Source: Lingula anatina
Lineage: Eukaryota > Brachiopoda > Lingulata > Lingulida > Lingulidae
Direction of reading: 5' to 3'
Assembly: GCF_001039355.2 (NCBI RefSeq)
Contig: NW_019774759.1
Location: 83,072-147,071, forward strand
DNA: 64,000 bases
The translations under genes and the position numbers were made by a program. The notes beneath the pieces were generated by a model. That model was not told where the DNA came from and searched no databases. It worked only from the letters and a program-made list of their open reading frames with translations. Shown in pieces: positions 1-11,203 of the stretch; positions within the stretch are counted from its first letter, which is position 1; each line of letters starts with the position of its first letter.

Positions 1-1207
1 AAGTGCATCCGCTCCTAAGTCCACTACCAAATAAGCAAGACGAGCGAATTTACTGTCGATAATCATCCTGTAATTGAAAACAGCAAAAGTGTCACATTGT
101 CTGATATGGATATCTAGGTCAACAAACAAATATGGTAATAGTCGTCACTATTTAAGCCTGTAATCTAAAGGCTATGATATGTTTGTACTCAAGAATGCAC
201 AGAAACGACCACTTGATAGAAATGAAAGTTTTTTTTAAGTTAAGAAGATGCATGTAAAAAGATTCTAGGTGGAACAGGTTGTTTTAGACTCCATTAATGG
301 AAATGTACATCGAGCTGAAATTGGTAAAAAGCGACAAATATAAAGAATTATATAAGATCCTCCTTTAAGGCCTGGCTAGATCTTTTAGATCATAAACTGT
401 CAGTACAGAGATGGTTTTCTAAAATACTGCATTCGGTCTAATGATAGAATACTGATAGATAAAAGAACAGATGTGATGAAAGGTGGCACGGATCAGGCAT
501 CATTTACATAAATGACTTCATAAATGAAAAGGAAGAAAATCTTAATTTCAGTCAATTTACACAAAAAAACTGGGAATATCACAGATTTTGGTACATTTCG
601 TGGTGTTATGATTGCTGTATGAAAATGCCAAAAGAAGTTTGATATTGAATTGATAAGAAGGAAAATGTAGAGTATCCATTTCTGCCTACACAAATATCCT
701 GGTTGATAAAAACATTTCACAGATGGTATTCTATATCACTTTTATGTATTTACTTTCATATTGTGAAAAAGCAGTATTTTTAAAATATTAAAAACTTGCA
801 TAAAACAAAGATAACACCCGAATGTAAGAATCACAAACGAAGACAGGAATTTAAATTAATTTCCACAGAGCCGATTGTACGTGCTTTCACTTTCAGCCAG
901 CTTTAATTAAGCTTACAGGGCTTGACAACAAGAACAATATTAATACTGAGCTAGTTACGTTGTACTTGAACAATTTAAACAAAGGCACAGGTAGACTTAC
1001 CTTCAATCTAAATTTCAGTAAACCTTTTTTTTTCACAAGGACTGGCGTTTACCTCAATCTTCTAGAAATTCTCTACAGTTTGTGTACACCCTCGTCGACG
1101 ACTGGACTTACAGGGTTTTGTTTAAAAACTTCGCCCGAAGAAGTTTTCCTTTCTCATGTGGAACCTTCCAGCTGTTAACGTCGATTTGACGTCGATCAGA
1201 AGTATGA

Positions 1208-1209
<2 letters not shown>

Positions 1210-1244
<35 letters not shown>
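1210..1244. repeat. (TA)n microsatellite
   Basis: About 17 uninterrupted TA dinucleotides. This is a simple repeat with no gene context. Confidence 0.95.
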
Positions 1245-1245
<1 letters not shown>

Positions 1246-2080
1246 GACTGCTGACTCAGCTAGTTTCCTTATCGTGCCAATGTTTGCATTTGTTCAGATA
1301 AAGCTTGGACCCACTCTTCAAATATTAGGTCATGGGCCAAAGATAGTATCGTCGAAAATTCCTAATTTATGTTTGCGCTGAAAAACATTGTGAACGTAAC
1401 TATAACCGTTTTGGTATTGAGCTATTGAGTACCTGTGGCATACACTTTTTCTTGGTTTGGCATTAGGTTTATTACGATAGTGATCTTTTTCAATATGAGT
1501 AGGTAATTTAAAGCTTTGGTCAGAGAAGTATTTTCCAGACTTTGGTTATTTGTCCAAGTTTTTATTTTTAAAAAAAGTCTTTTTGGCGTAGGTTTGACCT
1601 TAACTTGCCATTGCGAATACCTTCTCGGCAATATTCCCATTGCATTAGACGAAAAAAGGGGAAAAAAAACGATATGAAAATAGTTGGCTGTCATATGGGA
1701 ATGCCGACCCTTCGTCAGCGCCAAAAATAACTAGGCCTACAAGGTATTATCGTCTTCTCTATCGCAATACAACTGTACTTCCGTTGCTCTGGTGAATTGA
1801 TAGATTGATATTCCTTATCTATTTTTGACCTCATGTTAGCAATTTTCTAATTTTCTAAGCGCCCTTGGAAATATACTAACATGAACAGGGGCGTATTCAG
1901 AGCTATTTTCTGACAGTCTTCCAAATTATCTTTGTTGATCCATCCTCCAATTTTTGATCGTCTTCCAACAGAAAAAATTAGATACCTGTCAACGTAAACT
2001 TGAAAATCTGACCGTCTTCTGGAAGACCCAGAAGACGGCCTAAATCCACCCCTTCATGGCCTCCCATTCCCAATTCAGAC

Positions 2081-2082
<2 letters not shown>

Positions 2083-2111
<29 letters not shown>
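2083..2111. repeat. Poly-A tract
   Basis: About 29 consecutive A residues. It could be the tail of an old retroposed sequence or plain slippage. I see no recognisable SINE or processed gene body upstream of it. Confidence 0.85.
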
Positions 2112-2980
2112 CGACAACCCCCCTCAAATAAAGTACGTAATGATGATTTTTTTCTTTTGATTTGATAATGCCAGGAAGACGATAGCGTTCTAAAATAACC
2201 CAGGTCTAGAGATGTAATCGAGTCATTAAGTTAGATAAGGTATAAGTCATCGAATCCAAGTGCAGGGGAATGTTTCATGGAATTGAGACTTTTTCGAGGA
2301 AAATTAGATTCGGTACGAAAATCTTAATTATATAGGATTCAACTTAACAACTTAACACAAAATTCTATTTTAGCAGATATTATTATTTTTATCATCGTCA
2401 ACGCTACATTTTCTTAAGGTAGCGAGTTTAATATGTGTCTATTGTTACTTTCATTTCTTTTGTAACCTCCGGGTATTTTTCTAAATTGTGTGGTTGTTTG
2501 TGCATGGGAAGGGGCAGGGGGGGGGCGAAATCCCGGATGGACAACTTAACTTCAAAAATTTTTATATGTCATTTGGAGAGATGCGGCCTACGGACACAAA
2601 AAAGGCGCTCAGTAATCATGGCTGCCAACTGATCAGCTGAACTGAGAGCGCACTGCAATCAATGGAAGGGTGGCCACTTTACCTGGCGACCAGACCTCAA
2701 GTATTCTCTCTGAAGCAATGCAATCAAGGTTCTTTCCACAAACTTGTGATCTTGATCGCAGATTCGTGTTAAGCAACAGTTCAAGTACAAAGCAAATTAT
2801 AATTTTCAGTCGGCTGACTTCATGAAACCCACCAAGACTCGGACGCTATATTGAAGAGACCTGTAGGTGGGGATGAGGGTTCGGGAGCATCTTCCTTTAG
2901 GCCACAAAAGGCCCGCTTAAAAACAAAAACTCAGTTGGGTTACATTCCATTTATCAAGTTTAGTTAACTACGGGGGTGTT

Positions 2981-3319
2981 AAGGGATAATAACTCTTCGT
3001 TTTGGCCAAAAAAATTAATTTTCCTGGAGTAAACAACAATTTTCCCATACTTACCAATGTTTAATGAATCCATTTTTATATTCAAAGTTAGTCCCTGTTT
3101 TTTTCTAAAAAGTTTGGCTTTCTGTTAAAATATCTTAGAAGATTATAACAGAGTATAGCCATCAATGGAGGTCACGTGATCTGAAGACAAGCTCAGATAT
3201 CAGAATAATAGCTATAACTGCTGTTTTTGTGGTAAAACAGAATATATCATATTTCTATGAGTTATTCACAATGTTTTTATTGTGAAATATAGACCTCATA
3301 AGAAGAGTTATTATCCCTT
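2981..3319. mobile_element. MITE-like element, copy A (TTAA family)
   Basis: This is a 339-bp element with terminal inverted repeats. The left end begins AAGGGATAATAACTCTTCG and the right end is its near reverse complement. The same element occurs in reverse orientation at 33118-33454, and the interiors match along their length (for example the TTTACCACAAAAACAG stretch). TTAA flanks both ends but overlaps the termini imprecisely here. It encodes no transposase, so it would be a non-autonomous DNA element moved by an enzyme from elsewhere in the genome. Confidence 0.8.
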
Positions 3320-3359
3320 TAAGGTTAAATTTTATAAGATAAATACTACATTGGTTATT

Positions 3360-4080
3360 TTGTCCATTATCAAACACAGCCACTTGCAAATCTAGCTCTA
3401 ATTTTTAATGCATTACAACATGTTCTGTGTTTTAATAAGAGTTTTGCATTGGAAACATACTTTTTATTCGTCTTAGTTTAAGATAAGCTTTTTAAAAACA
3501 CATCGCTGGTTTAAACATGAATGTGTGCGCGGTCACGATGCAATTTTGCAGGAGAACATCATATTAAAATACATTTGGCCATTAAATTGTCTATATAACC
3601 TTCTGAACCAGATTGTTAAGTTCAATATCACAATTATCTACCCTTAACATACAACAGGTATTTATTACACCTAGCTAAACGGCCGTTCTTTTCAAATGGA
3701 GGGTCGTCATCAGTACCCCCATACATTTCATTTCGTAAGTCCATAGACAACCACTTACAGTCTAACTCTGATTTTTAATGCATCAAGCATGTTTTGCATC
3801 TTAAAAAGGTGCAGTTGTAAATTAGTTGCTTTAAATGGGATTTTAAAAACAACTGTTATGCATGAACAGGAGCGATGCCATATCTCAGCTTTCCAAACGG
3901 TCATTACTTATACATTTTAGCTATCAAATTGCCCATGTAAACTTCTGTACCAAATTGTAAAGGTCAGCATTACAATTAACCAGCTTACAAACTATGAGAC
4001 ACTTATTACTTCTAGTTAAACGACCATTCCGTTCCAATGAGGTGTCGTCATCGTAATCACCATACATTTCATATGTCAGG
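3360..4080. repeat. Old diverged tandem duplication (about 370-bp unit)
   Basis: Two units, roughly 3360-3740 and 3741-4080, share an ordered series of words. One is an anchor near 3391 and 3760 that ends in TTTTTAATGCAT. Another is a GTCGTCATC...CCATACATTTCAT block at the end of each unit. The copies carry many substitutions and indels. I see no coding capacity. The fully unrelated-looking gaps between anchors mean the unit boundaries are approximate. Confidence 0.6.
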
Positions 4081-5342
4081 CCCGTAGGCAAAGGGGGGGG
4101 GGGTCACAGTAACTACCCTTTTGGTCATAAATTAAGGGTCCGCGCTGAATCAAAATCAAAATTGATCTACAGTGTGCTGTAGGTTCTATGCCATTTCCCG
4201 TGTTTAGAAGTTGTTAAATTAAGACCCAATTTTTCAGAAGAAAAAAAAAAGAATCCCCTCTTGAAATCGAAGGCTACATGCCTGTGAGTTCTAGTGCACA
4301 AAATGCATTAATGACTGTTGCACTTAAAGGGCACCTCTGCTCTAATAAGGGGTCATCAACGTATCTTTGTATTCATCGCCACATCAGAGGGGTTACCGAC
4401 ACTGAACGCTCAGATGTGACCCTATGATAAGGTGTGAACTAATGTCTTGTTGTTCGTCATTAATTCTTTTAGTCTCTCACTAATACACTTGGCCCGTGTT
4501 CGGAAGGGATTTGACATGAAGCGGTTTGAGTTTTAACTTGAACTGCGGACGCTTGATCGGATCAGTGTTTTAAGCTTGGTGTTCCTTCTTTGATCAATAA
4601 ATTAAAGGTACTCTATCCGGATTTTCGCGTCAAATCGTATTTCTCCCTAAAAAGCCATTTTGGTCGACTAATGAATCATTGCTACCAGACCCGTACGTCC
4701 TTTCACTTGGATGTTTTGTTTTATACCATCTCTAATTAGGTAATTCAGTTCTAAATGTCTGGTCAGTCGTTAGGAACTACATGTCTTCCTGTGCATTTTA
4801 GAGGGAAATATCGACATTATAAACTAAAGTACTATTGTTTAAGGGGTTTCATTGTTTAAGATCTGAGCTAGGAGAGATAAGTAGTCTTGTAGGGTATGTA
4901 GACATGAAAAATATGACTGTGGGGCATTTTCAAACGAGCACAGTTTACGTAATGATAGACCTAAGAGGCAGAACGAGCGGAGATTGGGTTTAAGGAATGG
5001 CTATTGCACCCTGCGGTCAAAAAATGGGGGCTTGCAACCATGCACAGCGTCTACTGGCAAAATGAGACATAAATTTGCTTTGTGTTTAATATTTCGGCCA
5101 TTTCCTGGTACACATTTCTTACAAGGTAAAATTTGTTGTGTAGACATGATATTGATATAAGAATAACATGGCATCGTGGACAGATCTACGCATGCGCATA
5201 TCATTGCCTTCTGCAAGCCCGCGATAATTCCAGAATGATTTAATCATTTGAGGACAAACATTATCACATATTACCATAACTTATCTCTTCTCACATATTT
5301 GAACTGCTCACAAGGTAGTTTCATAAGCATTAATTGCACTCC

Positions 5343-5348
5343 TTTATT
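5343..5348 (-). terminator. Candidate poly(A) signal, duplicate copy
   Basis: AATAAA on the minus strand, about 340 bases beyond the stop codon at 5687. It is the counterpart of the signal at 7710-7715 in copy 2. Confidence 0.35.
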
Positions 5349-5686
5349 TTACATTTTCAACCAAATCCAGCCAATCCTGACAGAGTTTTCTATCTTGATG
5401 GTGTGGTGATGCATGATAAACGTGTAGTTTGTGCCAGTGTGTTAGATGTGATATTGCACTAGGTGTGAAAGGACAAATATATTACCTGGCGTACATTACT
5501 AAATATTCAGCTGCTATTCGTTCAAGTTTTAAAACAATTCAAAGTGATCTGCTAATAATTGTGACAATATTATGCCCCACAGAACAGTCTGTTGCTATGT
5601 ATGGAATATATTATGTTTGATTTCAGGTAATAATGAACGCATATTAGAACAATTATTCTAGATATGTTTTAAATGTTGTCAGGTCT

Positions 5687-6620
5687 TTAAACATAACATG
5701 ATTTTGGTCTCAGTTTTTTACTTTTTAACGAGCTGTCATCACGAAATTCCCCATCCATAACTTTGGAGTCTCGTGGGGAATTGCTCGGTGCACCGTCTGG
5801 CGGCGAACGCTCACTCCAAGGAGGAACGAAAACATCTTCGAAATCGTCGTCCGCTACGTCAAACGGTTGCCGTGCACGGTTTTCGAAATACCCCTCCTGC
5901 TGACAAAGAACTGAGTCCTTAGATGCCGAAGGCTGCGTCCACATATCTGCCTCGTAGCGAAATTTAGTGGCCTCGTACTGTGGTTCACAGTCAGAAGAAG
6001 TTATATCAGGAGAGCTATAAGTCTTCTTTGAAAGAGGCTCGTTTCTCTTGCTGTGAAATTTTCTCGTCGATGTTTTGAATCTTGTCTTTGAAGTTGCCCC
6101 GTCATTGATAGCGGGTGTTTCCATTTTACTGCCCTCGGGTGATTTCTTTTGCTTTCCCTTATGCAGTAATTGCAAACACCTATTCGTAAACGAGCGCGCC
6201 TGTTCGGCAAAGTTCCGCGGTTTCTCCATGTGTAGTTCATATTTAGAACAATACCTAGGCTGGTCAAGCGGTTCCTGGCTCTGATAAATATTATCCTGGC
6301 TTTCAGTAATCACAGAAATAACTTTATTAGTGGGGAGGATTGAGCGCCGAGGTCGTGGACTGTACGTCTCGGGACTCAGCAGGCTGGTCTTTCGTACCTC
6401 TGCGGGGCTGACAGGTGCGTGTTGCTCCCCACTAAGTATCGGATCCGGTGCCGCCGACTGAAGAGCCTCGAGCTCACGCCGGCCCACTTGAAATTTGTCT
6501 TGCTCTTGCACGTTGCTCTCAAGCTCGTTATTCCTCATCTCTGGGCTGCTTTTATATCTCTGGCGAATTTTTTCGATTCTTTGAGAATCCCGTGCGACGA
6601 ATTTCTCTAGTTCGCATGCT
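5687..6620 (-). pseudogene. Truncated duplicate of the 3' end of the minus-strand gene
   Basis: An open frame reads from 6620 down to a stop at 5687 and matches the final ~310 residues of the frame at 8066-11203. It differs by only a few substitutions, for example Asn for Ile in the word ELESN/ELESI and His for Tyr in KFHS/KFYS. At 6621 the homology breaks at an N and no upstream coding sequence follows, so this copy lacks its first ~1,400 codons and any promoter I can see. Either it is a real partial tandem duplication, and so a gene fragment, or it is the second haplotype of the same exon left in the assembly. The open frame with conservative changes fits the second reading at least as well. 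Confidence 0.75.
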
Positions 6621-6690
6621 NATTTTTTATAAAAACGTATAAGCCCAGGGCTTTGTTTCTATGACTTTGGTCCTTTTACTATCACCGGCC

Positions 6691-8999
6691 TTAAAGGGCA
6701 CCTCTGCTCTAATAAGGGGTCATCAACGTATCTTTGTATTCATCGCCACATCAGAGGGGTTACCGACACTGAACGCTCAGATGTGACCCTATGATAAGGT
6801 GTGAACTAATGTCTTGTTGTTCGTCATTAATTCTTTTAGTCTCTCACTAATACACTTGGCCCGTGTTCGGAAGGGATTTGACATGAAGCGGTTTGAGTTT
6901 TAACTTGAACTGCGGACGCTTGATCGGATCAGTGTTTTAAGCTTGGTGTTCCTTCTTTGATCAATAAATTAAAGGTACTCTATCCGGATTTTCGCGTCAA
7001 ATCGTATTTCTCCCTAAAAAGCCATTTTGGTCGACTAATGAATCATTGCTACCAGACCCGTACGTCCTTTCACTTGGATGTTTTGTTTTATACCATCTCT
7101 AATTAGGTAATTCAGTTCTGAATGTCTGGTCAGTCGTTAGGAACTACATGTCTTCCTGTGCATTTTAGACAGAAATATCGACATTATAAACTAAAGTACT
7201 ATTGTTTAAGAGGTTTTAATGTTTAAGATCTGAGCTAGGAGAGATAAGTAGTCTTGTAGGGTATGTAGACATGAAAAATATGACTGTGGGGCATTTTCAA
7301 ACGAGCACAGTTTACGTAATGATAGACCTAAGAGGCAGAACGAGGGGAGATTGGGTTTAAGGAATGGCTATTGCACCCTGCGGTCAAAAAATGGGGGCTT
7401 GCAACCATGCACAGCGTCTACTGGCAAAATGAGACATAAATTTGCTTTGTGTTTAATATTTGGGCCATTTCACGGTACAAATTTCTTACAAGGTAAAATT
7501 TGTTGTGTAGACATGATATTGATATAAGAATAACATGGCATCGTGGACAGATCCACGCATGCGCATATCATTGCCTTCTGCAAGCCCGCGATAATTCCAG
7601 AATGATTTAATCATTTGAGGACAAACATTATCACATATTACCATAACTTATCTCTTCTCACATATTTGAACTGCTCACAAGGTAGTTTCATAAGCATTAA
7701 TTGCACTCCTTTATTTTACATTTTCAACCAAATCCAGCCAATCCTGACATATAAACAGAGTTTTCTATCTTGATGGTGTGGTGATGCATGATAAACGTGT
7801 AGTTTGTGCCAGTGTGTTAGATGTGATATTGCACTAGGTGTGAAAGGACAAATATATTACCTGGCGTACATTACTAAATATTCAGCTGCTATTCGTTCAA
7901 GTTTTTTAAAAAACAATTCAAAGTGATCTGCTAATAATTGTGACAATATTATGCCCCACAGAACAGTCTGTTGCTATGTATGGAATATATTATGTTTGAT
8001 TTCAGGTAATAATGAACGCATATTAGAACAATTATTCTAGATATGTTTTAAATGTTGTCAGGTCTTTAAACATAACATGATTTTGGTCTCAGTTTTTTAC
8101 TTTTTAACGAGCTGTCATCACGAAATTCCCCATCCATAACTTTGGAGTCTCGTGGGGAATTGCTCGGTGCACCGTCTGGCGGCGAACGCTCACTCCAAGG
8201 AGGAACGAAAACATCTTCGAAATCGTCGTCCGCTACGTCAAACGGTTGCCGTGCACGGTTTTCGAAATACCCCTCCTGCTGACAAAGAACTGAGTCCTTA
8301 GATGCCGAAGGCTGCGTCCACATATCTGCCTCGTAGCGAAATTTAGTGGCCTCGTACTGTGGTTCACAGTCAGACGAAGTTATATCAGGAGAGCTATAAG
8401 TCTTCTTTGAAAGAGGCTCGTTTCTCTTGCTGTAAAATTTTCTCGTCGATGTTTTGAATCTTGTCTTTGAAGTTGCCCCGTCATTGATAGCGGGTGTTTC
8501 CATTTTACTGCCCTCGGGTGATTTCTTTTGCTTTCCCTTATGCAGTAATTGCAAACACCTATTCGTAAACGAGCGCGCCTGTTCAGCAAAGTTCCGCGGT
8601 TTCTCCATGTGTAGTTCATATTTAGAACAATACCTAGGCTGGTCAAGCGGTTCCTGGCTCTGATAAATATTATCCTGGCTTTCAGTAATCACAGAAATAA
8701 CTTTATTAGTGGGGAGGATTGAGCGCCGAGGTCGTGGACTGTACGTCTCGGGACTCAGCAGGCTGGTCTTTCGTACCTCTGCGGGGCTGACAGGTGCGTG
8801 TTGCTCCCCACTAAGTATCGGATCCGGTGCCGCCGACTGAAGAGCCTCGAGCTCACGCCGGCCCACTTGAAATTTGTCTTGCTCTTGCACAATGCTCTCA
8901 AGCTCGTTATTCCTCATCTCTGGGCTGCTTTTATATCTCTGGCGAATTTTTTCGATTCTTTGAGAATCCCGTGCGACGAATTTCTCTAGTTCGCATGCT
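6691..8999. repeat. Large tandem duplication, copy 2
   Basis: This is the partner of 4324-6620, in the same orientation. It is continuous with the complete upstream part of the minus-strand gene, so it is the copy in its native context. The similarity begins at TTAAAGGGCACCTC (6691) and ends at the GCATGCT word at 8999, next to the breakpoint in copy 1. Confidence 0.92.
7710..7715 (-). terminator. Candidate poly(A) signal of the minus-strand gene
   Basis: AATAAA read on the minus strand, about 350 bases downstream of the stop at 8066. Distance and orientation suit a 3' UTR end, but a transcript would be needed to confirm it. Confidence 0.4.
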
Positions 9000-11203
9000 T
9001 TTGGTTGTGTTGCGGCGTTTAGCCTGAATTCTCGAGAGAATGAGGGACCGAGGGTTTTCATTTTCTCTTTTTGGAAGAAGTCCTCTGTCGGCAGCCACGG
9101 TCGGCGAGGGTAGTTTGAAATGGTTGTTGTGTGTCGCCTAAACAAGCGCTGGGGGTTGGGAGGCTGTTGTGGTCGGCTCCGCGTGTACTGTTCCAGTTTT
9201 TCGACGTCACACGTGCCCTTGTGAGGCATGTGACACGCGGTAGTTTGTGAACGTGGAGGTGCCGTGACTCTCGCTCCTTGACGATCCTCGAACCGTTTGC
9301 TTGTCTGCGTGCTGGTAGAGCGAAGAAAGGGAGGGAGGTCATCCTTGGCTCTCACCCGACACAACGTCTCAATCGCGTCTGTCACACCTAACGCATCGTC
9401 TTTAGATCTGACCCGATTCAGTGACCCGACAGTCTCTTTTTCAAGTAAAACATCTGAATTCTTCAGTCTTGGTCTACTATCCATGCTCTTGGCTCGGCGA
9501 CGCCTTTCAATTGTATCGACTTCGTCCAGGCCGCAATTTTGTTTTTTATTAACCCTTTCTACTGGACTCTCTGATTTGTTTCTCGTCTTATCTTTATACT
9601 TATCAAAGTTCGGAAGCTGCAACTGTGAGAATTTGTAGATATTCTCTATACTTCCAGAGGTGTTTAGATCTTTCAAGTGTTTCACCATTTGATCGAGCAT
9701 AGTGTTCAGGTGATCACCTGGACTGGCCGGGCTGGGGGGATCCTTTTCAGTTCTCAGCTTCTGGGAGGCGTGATTTCCAGGAGTGGTGGGACTCGAAGTA
9801 GAATCTGGCTTAGTTCGCAATTGACTGGAGCAGTCTAAAGGCTGCAACTTCGGTCGCAGTTTGGCGGAGGAGTATTGTGCGTCACGTTTTTTCTCGTCCA
9901 CCTTTCGCGAGTTACTTTTAACTGCCTGTCGTGCAGCTGCACTTCCGTGCATGTTAACGTTGTCTTTGCGTTTATGTAAAGATCTTCCTCGGTCCAGCAC
10001 CTCGTTCTCGTGCACCTTCTTATCAGAAGTCACTGCGCGCTCGGAAACGTCACGTTGGGACACCCCGCGCTTGGACATTTTGTCGTACACCACTGTACGC
10101 AGGTAAACGTCGGAAGTGTCCGCAGAGTCTGATGATGACGACGTAGATGTGCTGTCAGTGTTCTCACTGGATGAGGACAAGTTCGACCTTGGCTTCGGCA
10201 TATTATTAAAGTGTTCCGACGAACGTCGCACTTGTGAATTTTCAAAGAACGCCTGCGTTGAGACACTTTTCACCTTAGAGTGACTTACGTCGGGGCCCGT
10301 GTCTCCACTTGTGGCTGAATCGCTTTTACTTCTTTTGCGGTTTTCTTTAAATGGAGTCTTAATTATGTTGAGGTCTGATGCACAGCTATTCCGAGGGCCG
10401 TTATCAGAAAATTTGTGTTTTAATTTAGCTTCTCGATGGGTGCACGCAGTGTTTGTACAACCTCTGCTGGCACAGTCAGTGTCTTCATTTTGACTCGGTC
10501 CCCGGTTTAGCACAGTAACGTTTTTGTCATATGCGCTTTTAATAGTGTCCGGTACTAAACGCTCGTTGGTATCACCTGTGTTATCCTTATGCACATTTAC
10601 GTTAAAATCTGAACGGTTCTTGTCTTTTCCATCATGCACGCTGTCTTCACGTGGATATGCTTTTAAATCTGAGCGATTTTTGTTGTCTACTGGACGATCT
10701 TTACTGGGAATGAAATGTGCGTCTACACGCTGAATGTCTCTATTTACTGTACCGCTCGTCTCCTCTCTAAACGACTTTGATTCATCAGTCTGTGTTACGA
10801 GAGGGACCCAAATTGGTTCAGTCTCGGTATGACCTGCGAACTTCGACCTACAATGGCTGATATTGGTTTTCAGATCGAGGTTTCTTCGTGGGGTGGACCT
10901 GATTCCATCTGCGACAAAACGACTTCCTGTACTGTGTCGTCTATCTCCAAAATGGTTTTCGTCACGACTAGCTGCAATCACAGGCGACTCTACAAGATAA
11001 TCCACCTTTGTTCGGTCGCTAGTATCGGTAAAAGTTGTAATCTTGTTACCTAGCTTTTCAACTCCAGAGTGACAGCTTCTTTTCTTTTCTATCCCCTCCT
11101 TCTTCACCTCGTCTTCACCACCGCCACACCTGGCAAGGGGCTCTCTATCATTTAATCCGTGTCCGCGAGATGCGTGCACAATTAACCGCCCGTTGCTTGA
11201 CAA
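8066..11203 (-). CDS. Uncharacterised disordered protein, C-terminal part
   Basis: An open frame of 1,045 codons that I do not recognise. The composition is highly charged and rich in Ser, Asp, Lys and Arg, with a Ser/Thr cluster near residues 340-365 (SSSSENTDSTSTSSSSDS), so most of it is probably disordered. The most structured-looking part is about residues 699-762. It contains PWLPTEDFFQKEKMKTLG and FVARDSQRIEKIRQRY, which could form amphipathic helices and would be the best bait for a homology search. The frame has no ATG at its head: the track start is a TTG at 11203 and an in-frame TGA lies just upstream. It overlaps the preceding frame (11182-13212) by 22 bases in the -1 register. I therefore read it as the continuation of that gene after a frameshift. 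The last ~310 codons are duplicated at 5687-6620. Confidence 0.8.
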   Translation of the reverse strand: MSSNGRLIVHASRGHGLNDREPLARCGGGEDEVKKEGIEKKRSCHSGVEKLGNKITTFTDTSDRTKVDYLVESPVIAASRDENHFGDRRHSTGSRFVADGIRSTPRRNLDLKTNISHCRSKFAGHTETEPIWVPLVTQTDESKSFREETSGTVNRDIQRVDAHFIPSKDRPVDNKNRSDLKAYPREDSVHDGKDKNRSDFNVNVHKDNTGDTNERLVPDTIKSAYDKNVTVLNRGPSQNEDTDCASRGCTNTACTHREAKLKHKFSDNGPRNSCASDLNIIKTPFKENRKRSKSDSATSGDTGPDVSHSKVKSVSTQAFFENSQVRRSSEHFNNMPKPRSNLSSSSENTDSTSTSSSSDSADTSDVYLRTVVYDKMSKRGVSQRDVSERAVTSDKKVHENEVLDRGRSLHKRKDNVNMHGSAAARQAVKSNSRKVDEKKRDAQYSSAKLRPKLQPLDCSSQLRTKPDSTSSPTTPGNHASQKLRTEKDPPSPASPGDHLNTMLDQMVKHLKDLNTSGSIENIYKFSQLQLPNFDKYKDKTRNKSESPVERVNKKQNCGLDEVDTIERRRRAKSMDSRPRLKNSDVLLEKETVGSLNRVRSKDDALGVTDAIETLCRVRAKDDLPPFLRSTSTQTSKRFEDRQGARVTAPPRSQTTACHMPHKGTCDVEKLEQYTRSRPQQPPNPQRLFRRHTTTISNYPRRPWLPTEDFFQKEKMKTLGPSFSREFRLNAATQPKACELEKFVARDSQRIEKIRQRYKSSPEMRNNELESIVQEQDKFQVGRRELEALQSAAPDPILSGEQHAPVSPAEVRKTSLLSPETYSPRPRRSILPTNKVISVITESQDNIYQSQEPLDQPRYCSKYELHMEKPRNFAEQARSFTNRCLQLLHKGKQKKSPEGSKMETPAINDGATSKTRFKTSTRKFYSKRNEPLSKKTYSSPDITSSDCEPQYEATKFRYEADMWTQPSASKDSVLCQQEGYFENRARQPFDVADDDFEDVFVPPWSERSPPDGAPSNSPRDSKVMDGEFRDDSSLKSKKLRPKSCYV

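Larger units (their letters stand above)
1..2980. other. Intergenic stretch without supported gene
   Basis: No open frame here is long enough, or protein-like enough, to call a gene. The stretch holds a TA dinucleotide run at about 1210-1244, a poly-A run at about 2083-2111 and a G-rich patch near 2512-2527. Around 1930-2040 the words GTCTTCC and TCTTCTGG recur several times, but I could not define a repeat unit. CpG is not depleted. Confidence 0.5.
4324..6620. repeat. Large tandem duplication, copy 1
   Basis: This 2.3-kb block is nearly identical to 6691-8999. It contains the last ~310 codons and 3' flank of the minus-strand gene. Differences are scattered substitutions (about 1% by eye) plus indels adding up to 12 bases, for example a 6-base difference near 5380 versus 7747. 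The block stops exactly at an N at position 6621, followed by 69 bases with no match in copy 2. Confidence 0.92.

Noticed and set aside
8066-8090. C-terminal KSCYV as a PDZ-binding motif
   Set aside because: Cys at the -2 position does not fit the standard class I or II patterns.
11182-11203. Programmed -1 ribosomal frameshift
   Set aside because: No slippery heptamer is present in the overlap, and I see no downstream structure that would argue for it. An indel is simpler.
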